Positions 1 to 11,614 of a stretch of 64,000 bases of DNA are shown in pieces. Below the pieces are notes generated by a model, which was not told the origin of the DNA, searched no databases, and saw only the letters and a program-made list of their open reading frames with translations. Both the position numbers and the translations under genes were made by a program. Every line of letters begins with the position of its first letter. The first letter of the stretch is position 1. This DNA comes from Druceiella hillmani. Its lineage: Eukaryota; Arthropoda; Insecta; Lepidoptera; Hepialidae. The DNA lies in NCBI GenBank assembly GCA_039881145.1, contig JAYKKI010000095.1:2335001-2399000 (forward strand). The letters are read 5' to 3'.

Positions 1-885
1 ATAGAAACACCACAATAAATAAAATATTTAATACTTTAGTTGTTTTGTAGCCTTATGTGCTAGCACAACATTAGTGACCATAAAAATGCAAACTCTAATT
101 TTACGTAGACCAGTCTGTAAACTCAAAGTATAAAAACAATATATTGAGAAGTCGATGAGTTCCTTTCAACTATTCAAAGAAATATTTTTAGCTACAACTT
201 TAAACCAGTAATAAAATATCGCTTTTTATATTTGCATATGTTAATGCCGCCTTAAAATCTAATTACACATATATCATTTAAGTGCTCCTTTTGGTTTGGA
301 AATAAAGGATTATTCAACGTGTGCAATGTTTTAGGACTATTTATATTTTACGTTTCAATAAAAATAAAAGGATAATTAAATTCAGTGACATTACAACACA
401 TAACAGTGTCACACTTTAACAAATTTACCTTCACTCATCAAAAACACGTCACACTCTAATGTAATCACGATCAGGCGATTGAGCAATTGCATACTTTGCG
501 TAAGTGGAGAATTTCGATATAACTCTGTTCTGGATGCCGGTATAGCAAAAAGATTATGACTACGCGAGCTAGGTAGTTATCAAGTACGAAGAGCGAGATG
601 TTTTTCAATTAATTGGAGCAAAAAATCATTCCATTTAACAATCGGAAAATAAATTTAATCAAAGAAACTTCTCTGATTTGCTACGACGTATCATAACTAA
701 AAAAATCGCTAGGAAATAAAAAATGAAAATAACCATGTTGTATCATGTACAAATATCGACGGAACGTTTTGGGTACATTCAAGTATCAGGCTGTATATAG
801 TTTCATGTGGTAGTATTCATTGTGGTAGTATAGGATATTTGCAGGAAAACATCGGAAGTCCCTGGCATTATGCAACACAGATCCA
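1..885. other. AT-rich stretch, nothing recognised
   Basis: No frame of useful length, no recognisable repeat and no RNA gene is visible. Near 805-835 a short word (GTGGTAGTAT) occurs twice. Non-coding background. Confidence 0.6.
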
Positions 886-887
886 AC

Positions 888-1685
888 TATACACTCACAA
901 GGCTACGGGAATATTTAAATCTGACAGAAAATGAGATAATGTTTCTGGAAGATATATAAATATTATATAAAAAAACTTTGTTCTTATTGAAGGAATATTT
1001 GCACTCAGAAAACTACGGAACTAAATATCGCAGAATATGAAATTATATAACTGGAAGATACACAACAATGCAATACGCGAGTGTTAATAATGAACAATGA
1101 ACTTTGTTCTTACTGGCGGAATTTTCACACTCCCAGGGCTACGGAAATATCTAAATCTAACAGAAAATAGATAATGTTACTGGAAGATACATAAACATTG
1201 TTTAAAACAACTTTGTTCTTATTGAAGGAATATTTGCACTCAGAAAACTACGGAACTAAATATCGCAGAATATGAAATTATATAACTGGAAGATACACAA
1301 CAATGCAATACGCGAGTGTTAATAATGAACAATGAACTTTGTTCTTACTGGCGGAATTTTCACACTCCCAGGGCTACGGAAATATCTAAATCTAACAGAA
1401 AATAGATAATGTTACTGGAAGATACATAAACATTGTTTAAAACAGCTTTGTTCTTATTGAAGGAATATTTGCACTCAGAAAACTACAGAACTATTTAAAT
1501 ATCGCAGAATATGTAATAATGTAACTGGAAAATATAAAAAATGCAATACGCGAATGTTAATAATGCACAGTGAACTTTGTTCTTACTGACCGAACACTTA
1601 CACTCAAAGAGTTGTGGGTCTATTCAAATCTAGTATAAAATGAAATAATATAACCGGAAGATATAAACACAATGCATTAAGCGAA
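888..1685. repeat. 235-bp tandem repeat built of two ~117-bp half units
   Basis: The word GAAGGAATATTTGCACTCAG starts at 989, 1224 and 1459, an exact 235-bp spacing. Each unit holds two related halves: one with CTTTGTTCTTATTGAAGG, the other with CTTTGTTCTTACTGGCGG, each followed by a (G/A)(G/A)CTACGGAA-type word. The outer copies (about 890-985 and 1560-1685) are more diverged. The structure implies an ancestral ~117-bp repeat that diverged and was then amplified as a dimer. No coding frame. Confidence 0.85.
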
Positions 1686-1689
1686 TATT

Positions 1690-2190
1690 ATAGTGACCCG
1701 CTTACTTTGGGCGGCAGAGAGCGCGAAAAGGACACTTCGAAGGCTCGCACTGTTTAACAATAAAGACCGTCCCAAATTTCGTCGCCATTAAAACCAAAAA
1801 TGCAATTCAATTCAAGCCCGCTAGTAGCTCCTCCGTCCGGGCCATTAAAACAGCCGCTTGTTTTATATTCCTGTCGGTATTCCGCCTGTCATTAATTTCA
1901 TTGTTGTCCATTACCGAGCCGGCTGCCGGCGAAGGTATCCAAACCTTGGGCGGCTCGAGGCCGGCCACCATGAATTTCGTCTCATTAAGTGTTTCCACAA
2001 TTTGGGCGAGACAATGGTGAGTTCGTTAGCGCCGCGGGAAGCGGCGTAACTTCTCGGTAATTGCAAAGTTTATAGCGCCGATGGACTAAAATATGTCATA
2101 TAATCGTCTCTCAAAATTGTTTTTTGTTTATTCTCGCCAGAATCGTTGGGCGGATTTCGGTAACTTTGAATACAGTTTACTGGAATGCGG
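1690..2190. other. GC-balanced island, candidate regulatory or conserved non-coding DNA
   Basis: The base composition is clearly richer in G+C than the flanks and the sequence is not repetitive. Around 1900-1970 it contains CCGAGCCGGCTGCCGGCG and GGCTCGAGGCCGGCC. Short open frames occur on both strands (63 codons each at 1807-1998 minus and 1858-2049 plus), but they overlap in antisense and neither shows a family motif. No splice-bounded exon is convincing. A conserved cis-regulatory element is the most economical guess; an unrecognised exon cannot be excluded. Confidence 0.35.
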
Positions 2191-2815
2191 TGAAATCGAT
2201 GCTCATATATACGTCTAAAAAATTAAAAACTGGGTAATATTATGTACACAAATTGTAAGAGCGTATAATTTGCCTACAAAGAATTTATCGTCTTATTGAA
2301 AAAATGCTATTTTTTTTATTTCGTGAAGATATTTGAGGTAGATAAAATCAGCCAATATATCAAATATTATAACGTGCAAGACTCAATTATCAAAATTTGC
2401 TTCAACAACTGACTGCATTTAGATAATCGTCTTACTGTATTTAATATCTTCTACATTTCTTTGGAAAGTAAGAAACGACTTCCTTTTAGTAATTTAATTT
2501 AGTAACTAACTCTGTGTGAATTAATTAAAATGTTTTAAGATTTTATGATTAATAGGACTATTGCTAAAAATTCAGACTGATGACCGACAGATTTAAATAA
2601 TTAATGTGTACTATCAAGTACGCGCTTATTTTATTTTTTCACGTCATTTAGTCATTGTTACATTGATGTTAAGTAAAAATCAATTAAGTATAAAATATTA
2701 TTATATTTAAATTAAATTTTAAAAATGTATATGAGATGTAGCATAATATATTCTTTTTCTTTTTCAGGTCATGACAAAGTATAAACTTATAATTACTCAC
2801 TTATAAAACTTATAA
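2191..2815. other. AT-rich stretch, nothing recognised
   Basis: Low-complexity A+T-rich DNA with no frame, repeat period or motif that I can support. Confidence 0.55.
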
Positions 2816-2821
2816 CTTTGT

Positions 2822-3545
2822 TTTGTCCGTTCATTCGTACGTCCGCCCATCCATCAGTTCGTACATCCGCCCATCTAGCCTAGCTGTCCACTTAGATCGA
2901 TCATGTCGATCTAGATCTCGATTAATATCTAGGAAAATATTTAAAAAAACTTCAAATAGGAGGGTATCCCTGATTTTTACGTCTATACTCCCCAGACACT
3001 CAAGAACAGGACGAATAAATTTTTTCGCACATTTTCCGATGACAATGGATATTGAATGACGTCTATTACCCCAGACACTTAAGAACATGATCAATTTATT
3101 TTTTTGCACATTTTCCGATGACAATGGATATTGAATGACGTCTATTACCCCAGACACTTAAGAACATGATCAATTATTTTTTTTGCACATTTTGCGATAA
3201 TAATGGATATTGAATGGTATCTATTACCCCAGACACTTAAGAACAGGACGAATATTTTTTTCGCACATTTTCGGATGATAATGAATATTGAATGATATAT
3301 ATTACCCCAGACACTTAAGAACATAACCAATAATTTTTTTCGCACATTTTCCGATGATGATGAATATTGAATGATATATATTACCCCAGACATTTAAGAA
3401 CATAACCAATAATTTTTTTCGCACATTTTCCGATGATGATGGATATTGAATGACATCTATTACCCAAGACACTTAAGAAAAGGACGAATAATTTTCTTCG
3501 CACTTTTTCCGATCATAAAGGATACTGAATGATATCTATTACCAT
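2822..3545. repeat. 79-bp tandem repeat, about 7 copies
   Basis: CCCCAGACACTTAAGAACA-type words recur with starts near 2992, 3071, 3150, 3229, 3307, 3386 and 3465, a 78-79 bp period. Each unit also carries TTTTTTCGCACATTTTCCGATG and an ATGGATATTGAATGA word. A small leader at 2828-2880 repeats GTACRTCCGCCCATC twice. Minus-strand frames at 2831-3157 and 3145-3393 run through the array, but 79 is not a multiple of 3, so they are by-products rather than genes. Confidence 0.88.
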
Positions 3546-4205
3546 TATCTATTACCATGATCTTTGATTGAGATTCTTTTTTTTTCATTTCAGATCCCTT
3601 TTGTAAAATTGCCTTCTAATTTTTCAACTACGGGTTTGGATAATTTGAAAACAATTTAGATCTAAGCATTTAATAATTTCAAGATATAGAGGTAGTTACA
3701 GAAACCAGCTTGTACGTATTCCGAAACGAATTCGGCCGCTTTTTAAATCACCTAGTCATTAATGCTATTTTAATTATTAGATATCATCGATTTGTTAATT
3801 TAGATTAAATTAACACTAAATTAAATAATTCTGCTCATATTAGGATAGCATTTGAATTACCCATAATTCAAGTATTAAACTCTTGGAGCACACCAATCCC
3901 ATCTTTCACCATGTCATTCCGAGAGTCCTCTTGGAAACCATTGGATACTTTCGATCTCCAAAATATTGGCATTTATTAATCAAAATGACAGTGATAAGTG
4001 GAATCCATAGCTAATAATTGAATACATTCAAAGCTCTGTGTAATTTATTATTTCTTATTTCCCCATTCACGAAATCTACAAAGTAGGAAATTGAAGAGCT
4101 TAAAACCAATGACGGTGTATTCCATTCCATTTGTCAATACAGCTACATTTTTATTCGAGATGCGAGTTTTCTATAGCGCTGATGAGAGCAAAACAATTTT
4201 ATTCA
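3546..4205. other. Nothing recognised
   Basis: Non-repetitive AT-rich sequence between the 79-bp and 92-bp arrays. It contains no open frame above about 60 codons and no RNA-gene signature. Confidence 0.5.
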
Positions 4206-4775
4206 TAACGAAAGAAAGTATATGAAATCTATATGAATCTTGTCTTCTATATTAATGTTAAATCAAATATATTGACCTAGTATTTTATATGTAAAATAAA
4301 ACTTAGGAAAAACAATAAAAGTGTATGAATGTTGTCTTCTGTATTAACGTTAAATCAAATATATTGACCTAGTATTTTATATGTAATAGAAACGTTAGGA
4401 AAAACAATAAAAGTATATGAACTTTGTCTTCTTTATTAATGTTAAATAACATACATTGACCTAGTATTTTATATGTAAAATAAAAGTTAGGAAAAACAAT
4501 AAAAGTGTATGAATTTTGTCTTCTGTATTAATGTTAAATCAAATATATTGACCTAGTATTTTAAAAGCAAAATAAAAGTTAGGAAAAACAATAAAAGTTC
4601 ATTAATTTTGTCTTCCATATTAATGTTAAATAAAATATATTGACCTAATATTTTATATGTAAAATAAAACTTACGAAAAACAATAAAAGTATATTAATTT
4701 TGTCTTCTGTTTTAATGTTAAATCAAATATATTGACCTAGTATTTTATATGTAAAATAAAAATTAGGAAAAATAT
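4206..4775. repeat. 92-bp tandem repeat, 6 copies
   Basis: TTGACCTAGTATTTTA starts at 4272, 4364, 4456, 4548, 4640 and 4732, exactly 92 bp apart each time. Each unit also holds a TTGTCTTCT word and AGGAAAAACAATAAAAGT. Copies differ by scattered substitutions only, with no indel, so the array is fairly young. Non-coding. Confidence 0.93.
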
Positions 4776-5628
4776 GTGGAATTATGCAATGGTGGAAATT
4801 ATTAATAAAAAAATTCTACGAAAGACACATTACAATATTGGCAAGTATTTGGTGCTTATAGTACAATAATGTGTAATCACAATGAAATATCTTGTCACGT
4901 CGTTTACGTCTCGTACTCATTCCTTATATCGATTCCTTAATCTGTTCTTGATTTTTGCAAAAATTCATAAAACAATTTCAATCAACTTAGTACTTCCTAT
5001 TATAATAAATTCTGATATCAGTAAATGTTTTTGGTTATTTTTTAATGTCATCAGTAATAGTTTTGTGGATACCGTGGCACAATTGTAGTTATTTGTTGGT
5101 CAAATGGGTATTCATAAAAAGAATCATTAATTGAAAAAAATTGTAAATAAATAAAAGAAACGTCTCTTTCGTTTCATCATTCCTAACCACGATTTGTTTT
5201 TAATTGATCTGCCAGTACCAAATATACTTATTTCACATAAAATATACTCCTATTCTTAAAGAAACTTTGCAGTTTTTTACATTCATTTTGCCTAAGAGGA
5301 TGATTTATATGCAATGTGTACAAATTGTATGATACTGTAATATAAAATGATGGCACGTTTTAAAATACATATTTTTATTAATTATGGACAAAGTATGTGA
5401 CTGCTGTTAGGTGATTGAGCGGTTGAGGATACGGAAAAGCGGGTAATCCCAGTATAAATAGTTTCTGGCCACTGATACTGGAAGATATAGTGACTAAACG
5501 AGCAGAAAATTATCAGGGTAGACGAATGGAGGTATTATCAAAAACATAGGGCACATTTTTCCATTTTTTAATAAAAATATGAATTTCGTAACATACATAT
5601 ATCTCCTGAGTTATAAATAACGGAAACA
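4776..5628. other. Nothing recognised
   Basis: AT-rich sequence. A small perfect inverted repeat, GAAACG/CGTTTC, lies near 5157-5175. The 68-codon frame at 4882-5088 has no recognisable domain and is probably chance. Confidence 0.5.
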
Positions 5629-5629
5629 C

Positions 5630-5745
5630 GACAAACTTAAAATAAAATCCTGATGACGCAACATAACTCGCAAACCTAAAATAAAATCCGAATGATGCGA
5701 CATAACTCGCAAACCTAAAATAAAATCCGAATGATGAAAAAAATT
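5630..5745. repeat. 39-bp tandem repeat, 3 copies
   Basis: AATAAAATCC starts at 5641, 5680 and 5719, a 39-bp period. As 39 is a multiple of 3, a minus-strand frame (5513-5749) shows a 13-residue repeat rich in Phe, Tyr and Ser. This follows from the period and is not evidence of a gene. Confidence 0.85.
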
Positions 5746-6094
5746 CCAATGAAAGCTACCATACCTACCGTCTAACACCTAAGGAACATGTTTTGAACAC
5801 GTTCAATCAATGATCTCGTGTAGACTTTAAATAATCGAGTTTACTTATAACATGCTTCACGCTACAGACTTATATATCTAATAAATGAATTGAAGGAGCA
5901 TATCGAAAAATCCTTGGCACACACGAATCCTAGCTTTCCAACTGATTATATTATTCTGCAACGTTCGCCTGATGACCATGAAAAGTCAGACGCATGTCGA
6001 ATCTGATAACCAAATCGATAACCTCATTACATCGGTCAGGGGCGACCGCTAAAGATTTATTCGTGTTCGAAAATACCGTGCGCTCGTCTGTAAT
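5746..6094. other. Nothing recognised
   Basis: Mixed-composition sequence with a slightly GC-richer patch at about 5960-6090 (CGGTCAGGGGCGACCG near 6035). No frame or repeat supported. Confidence 0.4.
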
Positions 6095-6610
<516 letters not shown>

Positions 6611-6628
6611 TAAAAATATTGACTACAT

Positions 6629-6660
6629 ACTAGTTTTTGCCCGTGAATTCGTTCGCTCAG
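6629..6660 (-). mobile_element. Short end fragment of an RTE-like lepidopteran repeat
   Basis: TACTAGTTTTTGCCCGTGAA followed by TTCGTTCGC resembles the complement of the abundant insect repeat end recalled as GCGGACGAAGTCGCGGGCA..AGCTAGT. Only about 30 bases are recognisable. Family assignment is from memory. Confidence 0.4.
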
Positions 6661-6665
6661 ATAAC

Positions 6666-6724
6666 CTAAACGGATAAATTTATTTTTTATAATCGATTTA
6701 TAAAAAATAAATTTATCCGTTTAG
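6666..6724. repeat. Perfect 27-bp inverted repeat with 5-nt loop
   Basis: The left arm (6666-6692) begins CTAAACGGATAAATTTA. The right arm (6698-6724) is its exact reverse complement, ending TAAATTTATCCGTTTAG, with TCGAT between. It directly follows the RTE-like end fragment. Perfect arms imply recent origin, gene-conversion-like maintenance or a small inverted duplication. Confidence 0.93.
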
Positions 6725-7249
6725 CTCCTTAGCTTTTTTATGTTTTTATGTTAATTAATGTATTTTTACTTTTACGGTTTTTTAATTGATAAAAGATTAT
6801 TTATGCATTATATTTTTCCTTTCGTTATTTTATGGACGTTTATTTTAAATCTTAATTTTCTTTAGTTCCAGTTCTGGACAACCCATCATATAGTTCCCCA
6901 TGAGAAAAACGCTCTAACCTTAAATCAATTCCAGCTATTCTAAAAATGTGTTCCTAATATTTATTTCTTGTAAAAGCAAATGATGCTTCCACCGGTAACT
7001 GCAAGTGGCTCGAATGTGCGGATTGGAACAATAGATGAGCAGACAGACATGGCGTCAATTTTAAAAAAAAGATTATTTTAGTTTACATCACAGAGAACTC
7101 TTATTAAGATATTCACACATAAAATGACACCACAAAAAATGTTTTTGAAACACTTAACTTCCCACATTAAATATACCCCTTAATTTAGTATAAGAATGTC
7201 ACGTATTATCTTTTCCTATAAGTTGCCTTTAAAAATTACTCTATTGACT
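6725..7249. other. Nothing recognised
   Basis: AT-rich sequence following the palindrome. No frame, period or motif supported. Confidence 0.5.
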
Positions 7250-7490
7250 ATAACTTACTATGCCGCATAGTCCAGGCATTTTCTATAGAAATATGCACGT
7301 TTCGCTTCGATTTTTATAATTTTAAACTACTCCATTTAAGCTGTAAAACCAGATAAAATATACTCTATATTACGATGCAGGGTATCATCTATCCACCAAA
7401 GAAATAATTTCTAAAAAATGTTTGATAGTTTTCGAAATTATCTCAAACTAACAAACCCGCAAACTTTGGGTTATACAGAGCAAATGAATT
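7250..7490 (+). mobile_element. Possible degraded RTE-like repeat
   Basis: The words GTATCATCTATCCACCAAAG, TTTTCGAAATTATCTC and AACAAACCCGCAAACTTTGG occur in the order and spacing expected of a common lepidopteran dispersed repeat (a 'tolerates ... AAATCGG ... TTATCC ... AACAAAC ... CAAACTTTCG' type). The match is weak and from memory, with no coding content. Confidence 0.3.
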
Positions 7491-7859
7491 AAATATAATA
7501 TTGAAATTGTTGAATGAATTTCCTGTGCCTAATTAGCACAGGCGATTCATTAGGCGATTCAGACGTTACCCGCATACGTTTAATTACACTTTTTTTTAAT
7601 TTTCCTATCTAAACAAATGTTTGTTTTTAGGTATACCTCTTTCTGAACTATATACGCCTTTATATAAATTGTTACGATACGTCATCAATCTTGTAACAAG
7701 CAAAAATAAATCATGTGACCAATATGACGTCTAATAAATATGCAAAACAATTTACACGAGAATCTCGGCAAACCAAGTGTTTTTTACATCCCTAAATAGC
7801 ACACGTTACAGAACATCGACCGCATCCAAACAAGACATATCCTATTACACGCTATTAAT
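7491..7859. other. Nothing recognised
   Basis: AT-rich sequence. AGGCGATTCATTAGGCGATTC near 7540-7562 is a small direct duplication. Confidence 0.5.
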
Positions 7860-8235
7860 TCGAGCATATTTCTAACCCTGCAATAATGCTGGTTGAAATC
7901 GCGGGTCATTAACATCAGTCAACCCGAGCAAAACCCGCAGGCGGCCGACAGCCAAAAATGCCTCCAAAGATCCGCACCGCGTGCATAATTCATGAAACGT
8001 TGGTCGCAGCAAATGGTAAACAAGCGGCGCGCGGCGTTTAAAGCTCGCAGCGTTTAGAGCACGCTGTGTGACGTTGCACGCTAAATCATGACACTAATCG
8101 TGCGCGCTTCCCGGCGGCTCGCCCCCGAATGTTCTCATCCGATTATGCAAAACGAAATTGGGTCACAAAATGTGCCTCTATATATTATCGCCGCGAGCCA
8201 GGGATGGCCGGCGAGCCTGCGCGGCGTCGGATTTA
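7860..8235. other. GC-balanced island, candidate regulatory DNA
   Basis: A sharp rise in G+C and complexity. It includes GGCGGCCGACAGCC near 7941, AAGCGGCGCGCGGCGTTTA near 8022, CATGACACTAATCGTGCGCG near 8087 and a GCCGGCGAGCCTGCGCGGCG stretch near 8207. No open frame spans it and no transposon signature is visible. Homeodomain-like cores (TAAT, ATTA) and TTTATC words are present but not diagnostic. A conserved enhancer-like element is the favoured, unproven reading. Confidence 0.4.
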
Positions 8236-8279
8236 TCTCCATTCAAAATAAATTTAAGTAAAAAAATATTTTCAAATAC

Positions 8280-8700
8280 AAGCTTTTATTACGCGCCACC
8301 ATTTCCAATTTCTGTATTTTGACTCGTGAATTCGTGATTTGTGACCTTCAATATCCCTAGATACGAATTTTTAGTTAAATCGGATAATAATAGCCTAAAT
8401 CCTCAGGCCCTATTGGCGCGACTATTTTGAATTTCTGAATTTTGGCACCAAATTCGTGGTTAGTGACTTCAATATCCCCAGATACGCAATTTATTATCGA
8501 ATCAAATCACAGTAGGCGAAATTCGTCTGCTATATTGAAACCGCCATTTTGAATTTCTAAATTTTGATTTCAAATTGATTAAACCTTTAAAACCTTTAAA
8601 TGTGGCCTTTAAAATTCTCTGATACCGAATTTCGAACAGTCAAATCGGACTAGAAATATTAGCACCGCCATCTCGATATTTTTATGAAAAAATATCAAAC
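8280..8700. repeat. Degenerate ~124-bp tandem repeat, 3+ copies
   Basis: CGCCAyyATTT-type words start near 8294, 8417, 8542 and 8666. Each is followed by an AATTTCTGxATTTTG word, a GTGACCTTCAATATCCC word, and then GATACGAATTT plus an AAATCGGA word. Copies are strongly diverged. Similar CGCCAT..TTT units are, from memory, dispersed widely in lepidopteran genomes, so this may be a transposon-borne array. Confidence 0.65.
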
Positions 8701-9578
8701 TGTATTGTCACGGTACATTCACGGACACAAAACGGTATATAAGTTTAAATGAAAGCTTGCAACAATTAGAGAGCCAATCGAAAATGAAGCTATTGTTATC
8801 GTAACAAATAAAAATGATAAAAGCATGTTTTTTGTCTGAAAGTACAACCTCAATTTATGTGCCAATTTTAATGGCTTATTCCCAAAAGTTTGACAAATCT
8901 GTTTTCATTATTTTACGTAAAGTTTAAAAAATTTCTCCGATAACATTAAATAAATCAAATCAATATCACGATTTTATTTCAATATTCACTTAAGTGCATT
9001 TTCCCTTATTAAATAAAATAAGGGTAGTTTTCTGCTGGTAAATAAAATTACACGTCAGAACTTTTTCAAGACTAATTGCAATAAATTTAATACAAATTAA
9101 ATGAATTTGAAAGGTAAATGTTTCAAATATACCTTATTTTTAAAATTCCCACCTATATAAAAAAAATTTAAATAGCGAATTCAATATGACTGCCAAAAGT
9201 TAAGGTCAGGTTTTCTTTTTAATTTCGAAATAGATCGGATAATATAATTAAAAAAGACCTCTCTATATTAATCCAATGATAAAACGTACATCGCGAATAT
9301 TTCTAGAAAACCAAAACTATTAAATTTTCTTTCTCCAGTTTCCAGTAATTTGGGTCACACAATCTAATATTAACCGCTGATTCCAATCCATCCACTTTTA
9401 AAACCTTTCTCATTTAGAGCTTATTTTTTTTAATTAAAACAATGTCATTTCGGACATAATTGTATTAAAAACTGCCAGTTCTCCAAAACGAAAAAACTTT
9501 TTTTTAATTACTCTTTCTTGATCGCTCCGCACTAAAAATCCGCAATATTTTTAAAAATAATAGATAAATAAAAAGAGT
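8701..9578. other. Nothing recognised
   Basis: Long AT-rich stretch with no frame of interest, no periodicity and no motif. Confidence 0.5.
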
Positions 9579-9624
9579 CTTTTATCCTATACTGACCCCT
9601 GACGGGTTCGATGTAGGATAAAAG
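9579..9624. repeat. Nested inverted repeat (11-bp outer stem)
   Basis: CTTTTATCCTA at 9579-9589 is exactly complementary to TAGGATAAAAG at 9614-9624. Inside the loop, ACCC and GGGT can form a second short stem. It is GC-rich against its surroundings. It could be a structured RNA end or a relic of a transposon terminus; nothing decides between these. Confidence 0.6.
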
Positions 9625-9914
9625 TAGCAACTTCACATTCAAAGTTGTATTTATGATTCAAAAATTCGTACGAAATGCTTCTAAAAATACTATTTTCACT
9701 TAAATCGTAATTTGAAACAATAACATCGCACAGGAACTATACACCTACTGAAAATAGTAAGAAAATCGCAGAAGCTTTTAGCCTATGAATTTTTCAACAA
9801 TCCTTTCAATCAAAACCTTTTCAAATTAAAATATACTGACAAGATATAATTCATTAACTCTATTGAAAACATTTGCAAGAAAATTAGCATTTTTAATGAC
9901 ATTTTCTGGAATCT
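9625..9914. other. Nothing recognised
   Basis: AT-rich sequence with no supported feature. Confidence 0.5.
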
Positions 9915-10110
9915 TAACTATACTAATATATAAAATGAAAAACTTTGTTTATTTGTTTGTTCGCACTTATCATTAGACCCACTTGTCCGATTTCAAATAA
10001 AATTGTGTTAGAAAACTTATACTTTGCGCAAAATTATATTGCCACGCTAGACTTTACTGAGGCAGAGTAATATTTAATAAAATGTAGCGGAAGTCGGGGA
10101 ATACAGCTTA
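9915..10110 (+). mobile_element. Fragment of an RTE-like dispersed repeat, start region
   Basis: TATACTAATATATAAAATG followed by AAACTTTGTTTATTTGTTTG and then CCACTTGTCCGATTTCAAA matches the start of a dispersed lepidopteran repeat recalled as TATACTAATATAATAAAGC..GTTTGTTTGTTTG..GGTCCGATTTGAAA. Only the first ~190 bp are recognisable. It abuts the MITE-like element at 10114, which may have inserted into it. Confidence 0.45.
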
Positions 10111-10113
10111 AGT

Positions 10114-10453
10114 CTGCCTGTCCAATGGAGCGGAGAGGAGAGAAGCGGAGCGTTACACACAAGGAGGATTACACAAAATCTAAACTCCGCTCCGCTTAGA
10201 TAGCCGAGTAGATTAAAATTTTATACATTTCAAACGCGGAGCGCGGAAGCGGAGGTGGAAGCGGAACGGAGAAGTGGAGGAAAACGTGACGGCCGAAGGA
10301 TTCCGCCACAAGCGGGGGAAGAGGGTACCGCCGTAACTAAACTAACCGCCAGACGCCGCTCCGCTTTAACGTCGCTTGCTCTCGGTCTAGTTCCGTTCCG
10401 CTTCAATGGACATGCACAGTCCGATACACTCCTTCACTCCAGTAGACAGGCAG
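10114..10453. mobile_element. GCGGAG-rich MITE-like element
   Basis: The left end, CTGCCTGTCCAATGGAG (10114), pairs imperfectly with the complement of the right end, CTGCCTGTCTACTGGAG (ending 10453). Near each end there are oppositely oriented GCGGAG/CTCCGC runs (for example GAAGCGGAGCG near 10143 and CGCCGCTCCGCTTTAACG near 10353). It is about 340 bp, much more GC-rich than its flanks, and has no transposase. Flanking bases (CTTAAGT / CCTAAAC) are only a weak target-site duplication, so the superfamily is not assigned. The 67-codon frame inside it is not a gene. Confidence 0.65.
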
Positions 10454-10750
10454 CCTAAACGGCGCAAGGTAGAGAGACGGCTTATTTATTGACTGATCTT
10501 CCCACATATTACCCCCAAAATACCCTCGATCCTGACGTCTGATATCGTTTAACCAACAGAGCAGATAAGTTAATAGTATAATACGTTTCGAGATTAGTAA
10601 TTCGAATTTTTGTCTAAATTTTTCATTTTTATTCGCAGCAACAAATATTTTTTTCAGTGACTTAAACAAAAAAACGTACGACCAATATTTGCAACCGTTC
10701 GCAAATATTTCTCAGTTATATTTGACTGTTCCTACGTAATGCCTTTTAGA
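10454..10750. other. Nothing recognised
   Basis: AT-rich sequence between two repeat elements. The 88-codon minus frame at 10403-10669 has no recognisable domain and starts inside the MITE-like element. Confidence 0.5.
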
Positions 10751-11614
10751 GTTCCGTAGCCAAATAGAAAAGGGAAACCTCCATTCATCATATTCATCCG
10801 CATCGTAGTTTCTACCGTTTTAAACCTATGCGAACTTTATCTGTGTTCGTAGTGACTTAATATCGAGATCTCATTGAATATATAGCAAAATATTCTAAAA
10901 AAAATTACTGCTCATACATATAAATTATGGGCCGAAAATGTTTCTTCGCGCTTCGTGTATCGTTAGATTATTTATCGTCAAGCACCGTTTGCAACGTACT
11001 AAGCTTCAAAGTGATGTACAATATGTATTCACCCTCTTTTTTTTAAGTATGAATTTTAAAAATTTAAAACAATTTTAATACTGATTATTGAATCAGAACT
11101 TACTAATGAAATTTAATCATTGATCAATTTCAATTAATTTACGTTAACAATTTCAAAAGGTAAGCCTACATCTTTTGATGTATATTTATATTTGGTTCAT
11201 TTTGCGAAATTATGGAACAAATTCGTTTTAACCATCATCCATTCAAGTATTTAAAAATTGTCTAAAAGCTATAACCATATCTCCCCAAACTTTACTATCC
11301 ACATTCTATTCCTTTTCAAATACCTTTACCTTAATCCTTCTTCTTTCTTGTCCTCTCCCTCAATCTTTCCTCGAAAACCCTACCTACATGTCTGTATTCG
11401 ATTATCTGCGCCTTTTTTCTGTTTCAATAATTAATTTCCCACATTTGGTTATAATAATATTTTGTTTTTTACCTGTTTCGTGACGTTGTAAATGAAATGT
11501 TCATACATTTTGATGGATTAAAAGGGATTGCTCCTGTGGCAATGAGTTTTCTAGATGTGTACATATACACCAAAGTAAATAAATAAATACTTTTATATGT
11601 CTAAGCTACGGAAC
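10751..11614. mobile_element. Dispersed repeat bounded by a 10-bp inverted repeat
   Basis: GTTCCGTAGC at 10751-10760 is the exact complement of GCTACGGAAC at 11605-11614. Lepidopteran dispersed repeats with this pair of ends (GGGTTCCGTAGCC at one end, TACGGAACCCT..CGTGC at the other) are common from memory, and the right end continues CTTGCTTCGTGCTTGA. The 864-bp interior is AT-rich and non-coding. A LINE-like tail at 11275-11592 may be nested in it. Confidence 0.5.
11275..11592 (+). mobile_element. Possible LINE 3' end with TAAATAAATAAATAC tail
   Basis: A less AT-rich tract (11280-11420, pyrimidine-rich) leads into GATGGATTAAAAGGGATTGC, then TGTGGCAATGAGTTTTCTAG, and ends in AAAGTAAATAAATAAATAC. 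The pattern of non-coding 3' UTR plus short TAAA-repeat tail fits a 5'-truncated non-LTR retrotransposon. No reverse-transcriptase frame remains, so the clade is unknown. Confidence 0.4.

Noticed and set aside
1807..1998. Small conserved protein (63 codons, minus) in the first island
   Set aside because: An equally long antisense frame overlaps it and no domain or splice signals are visible. It is kept only as part of a regulatory candidate.
10255..10458. 67-codon frame in the GCGGAG-rich element
   Set aside because: It lies wholly inside a MITE-like element and its Arg/Gly-rich composition reflects the GCGGAG repeats.
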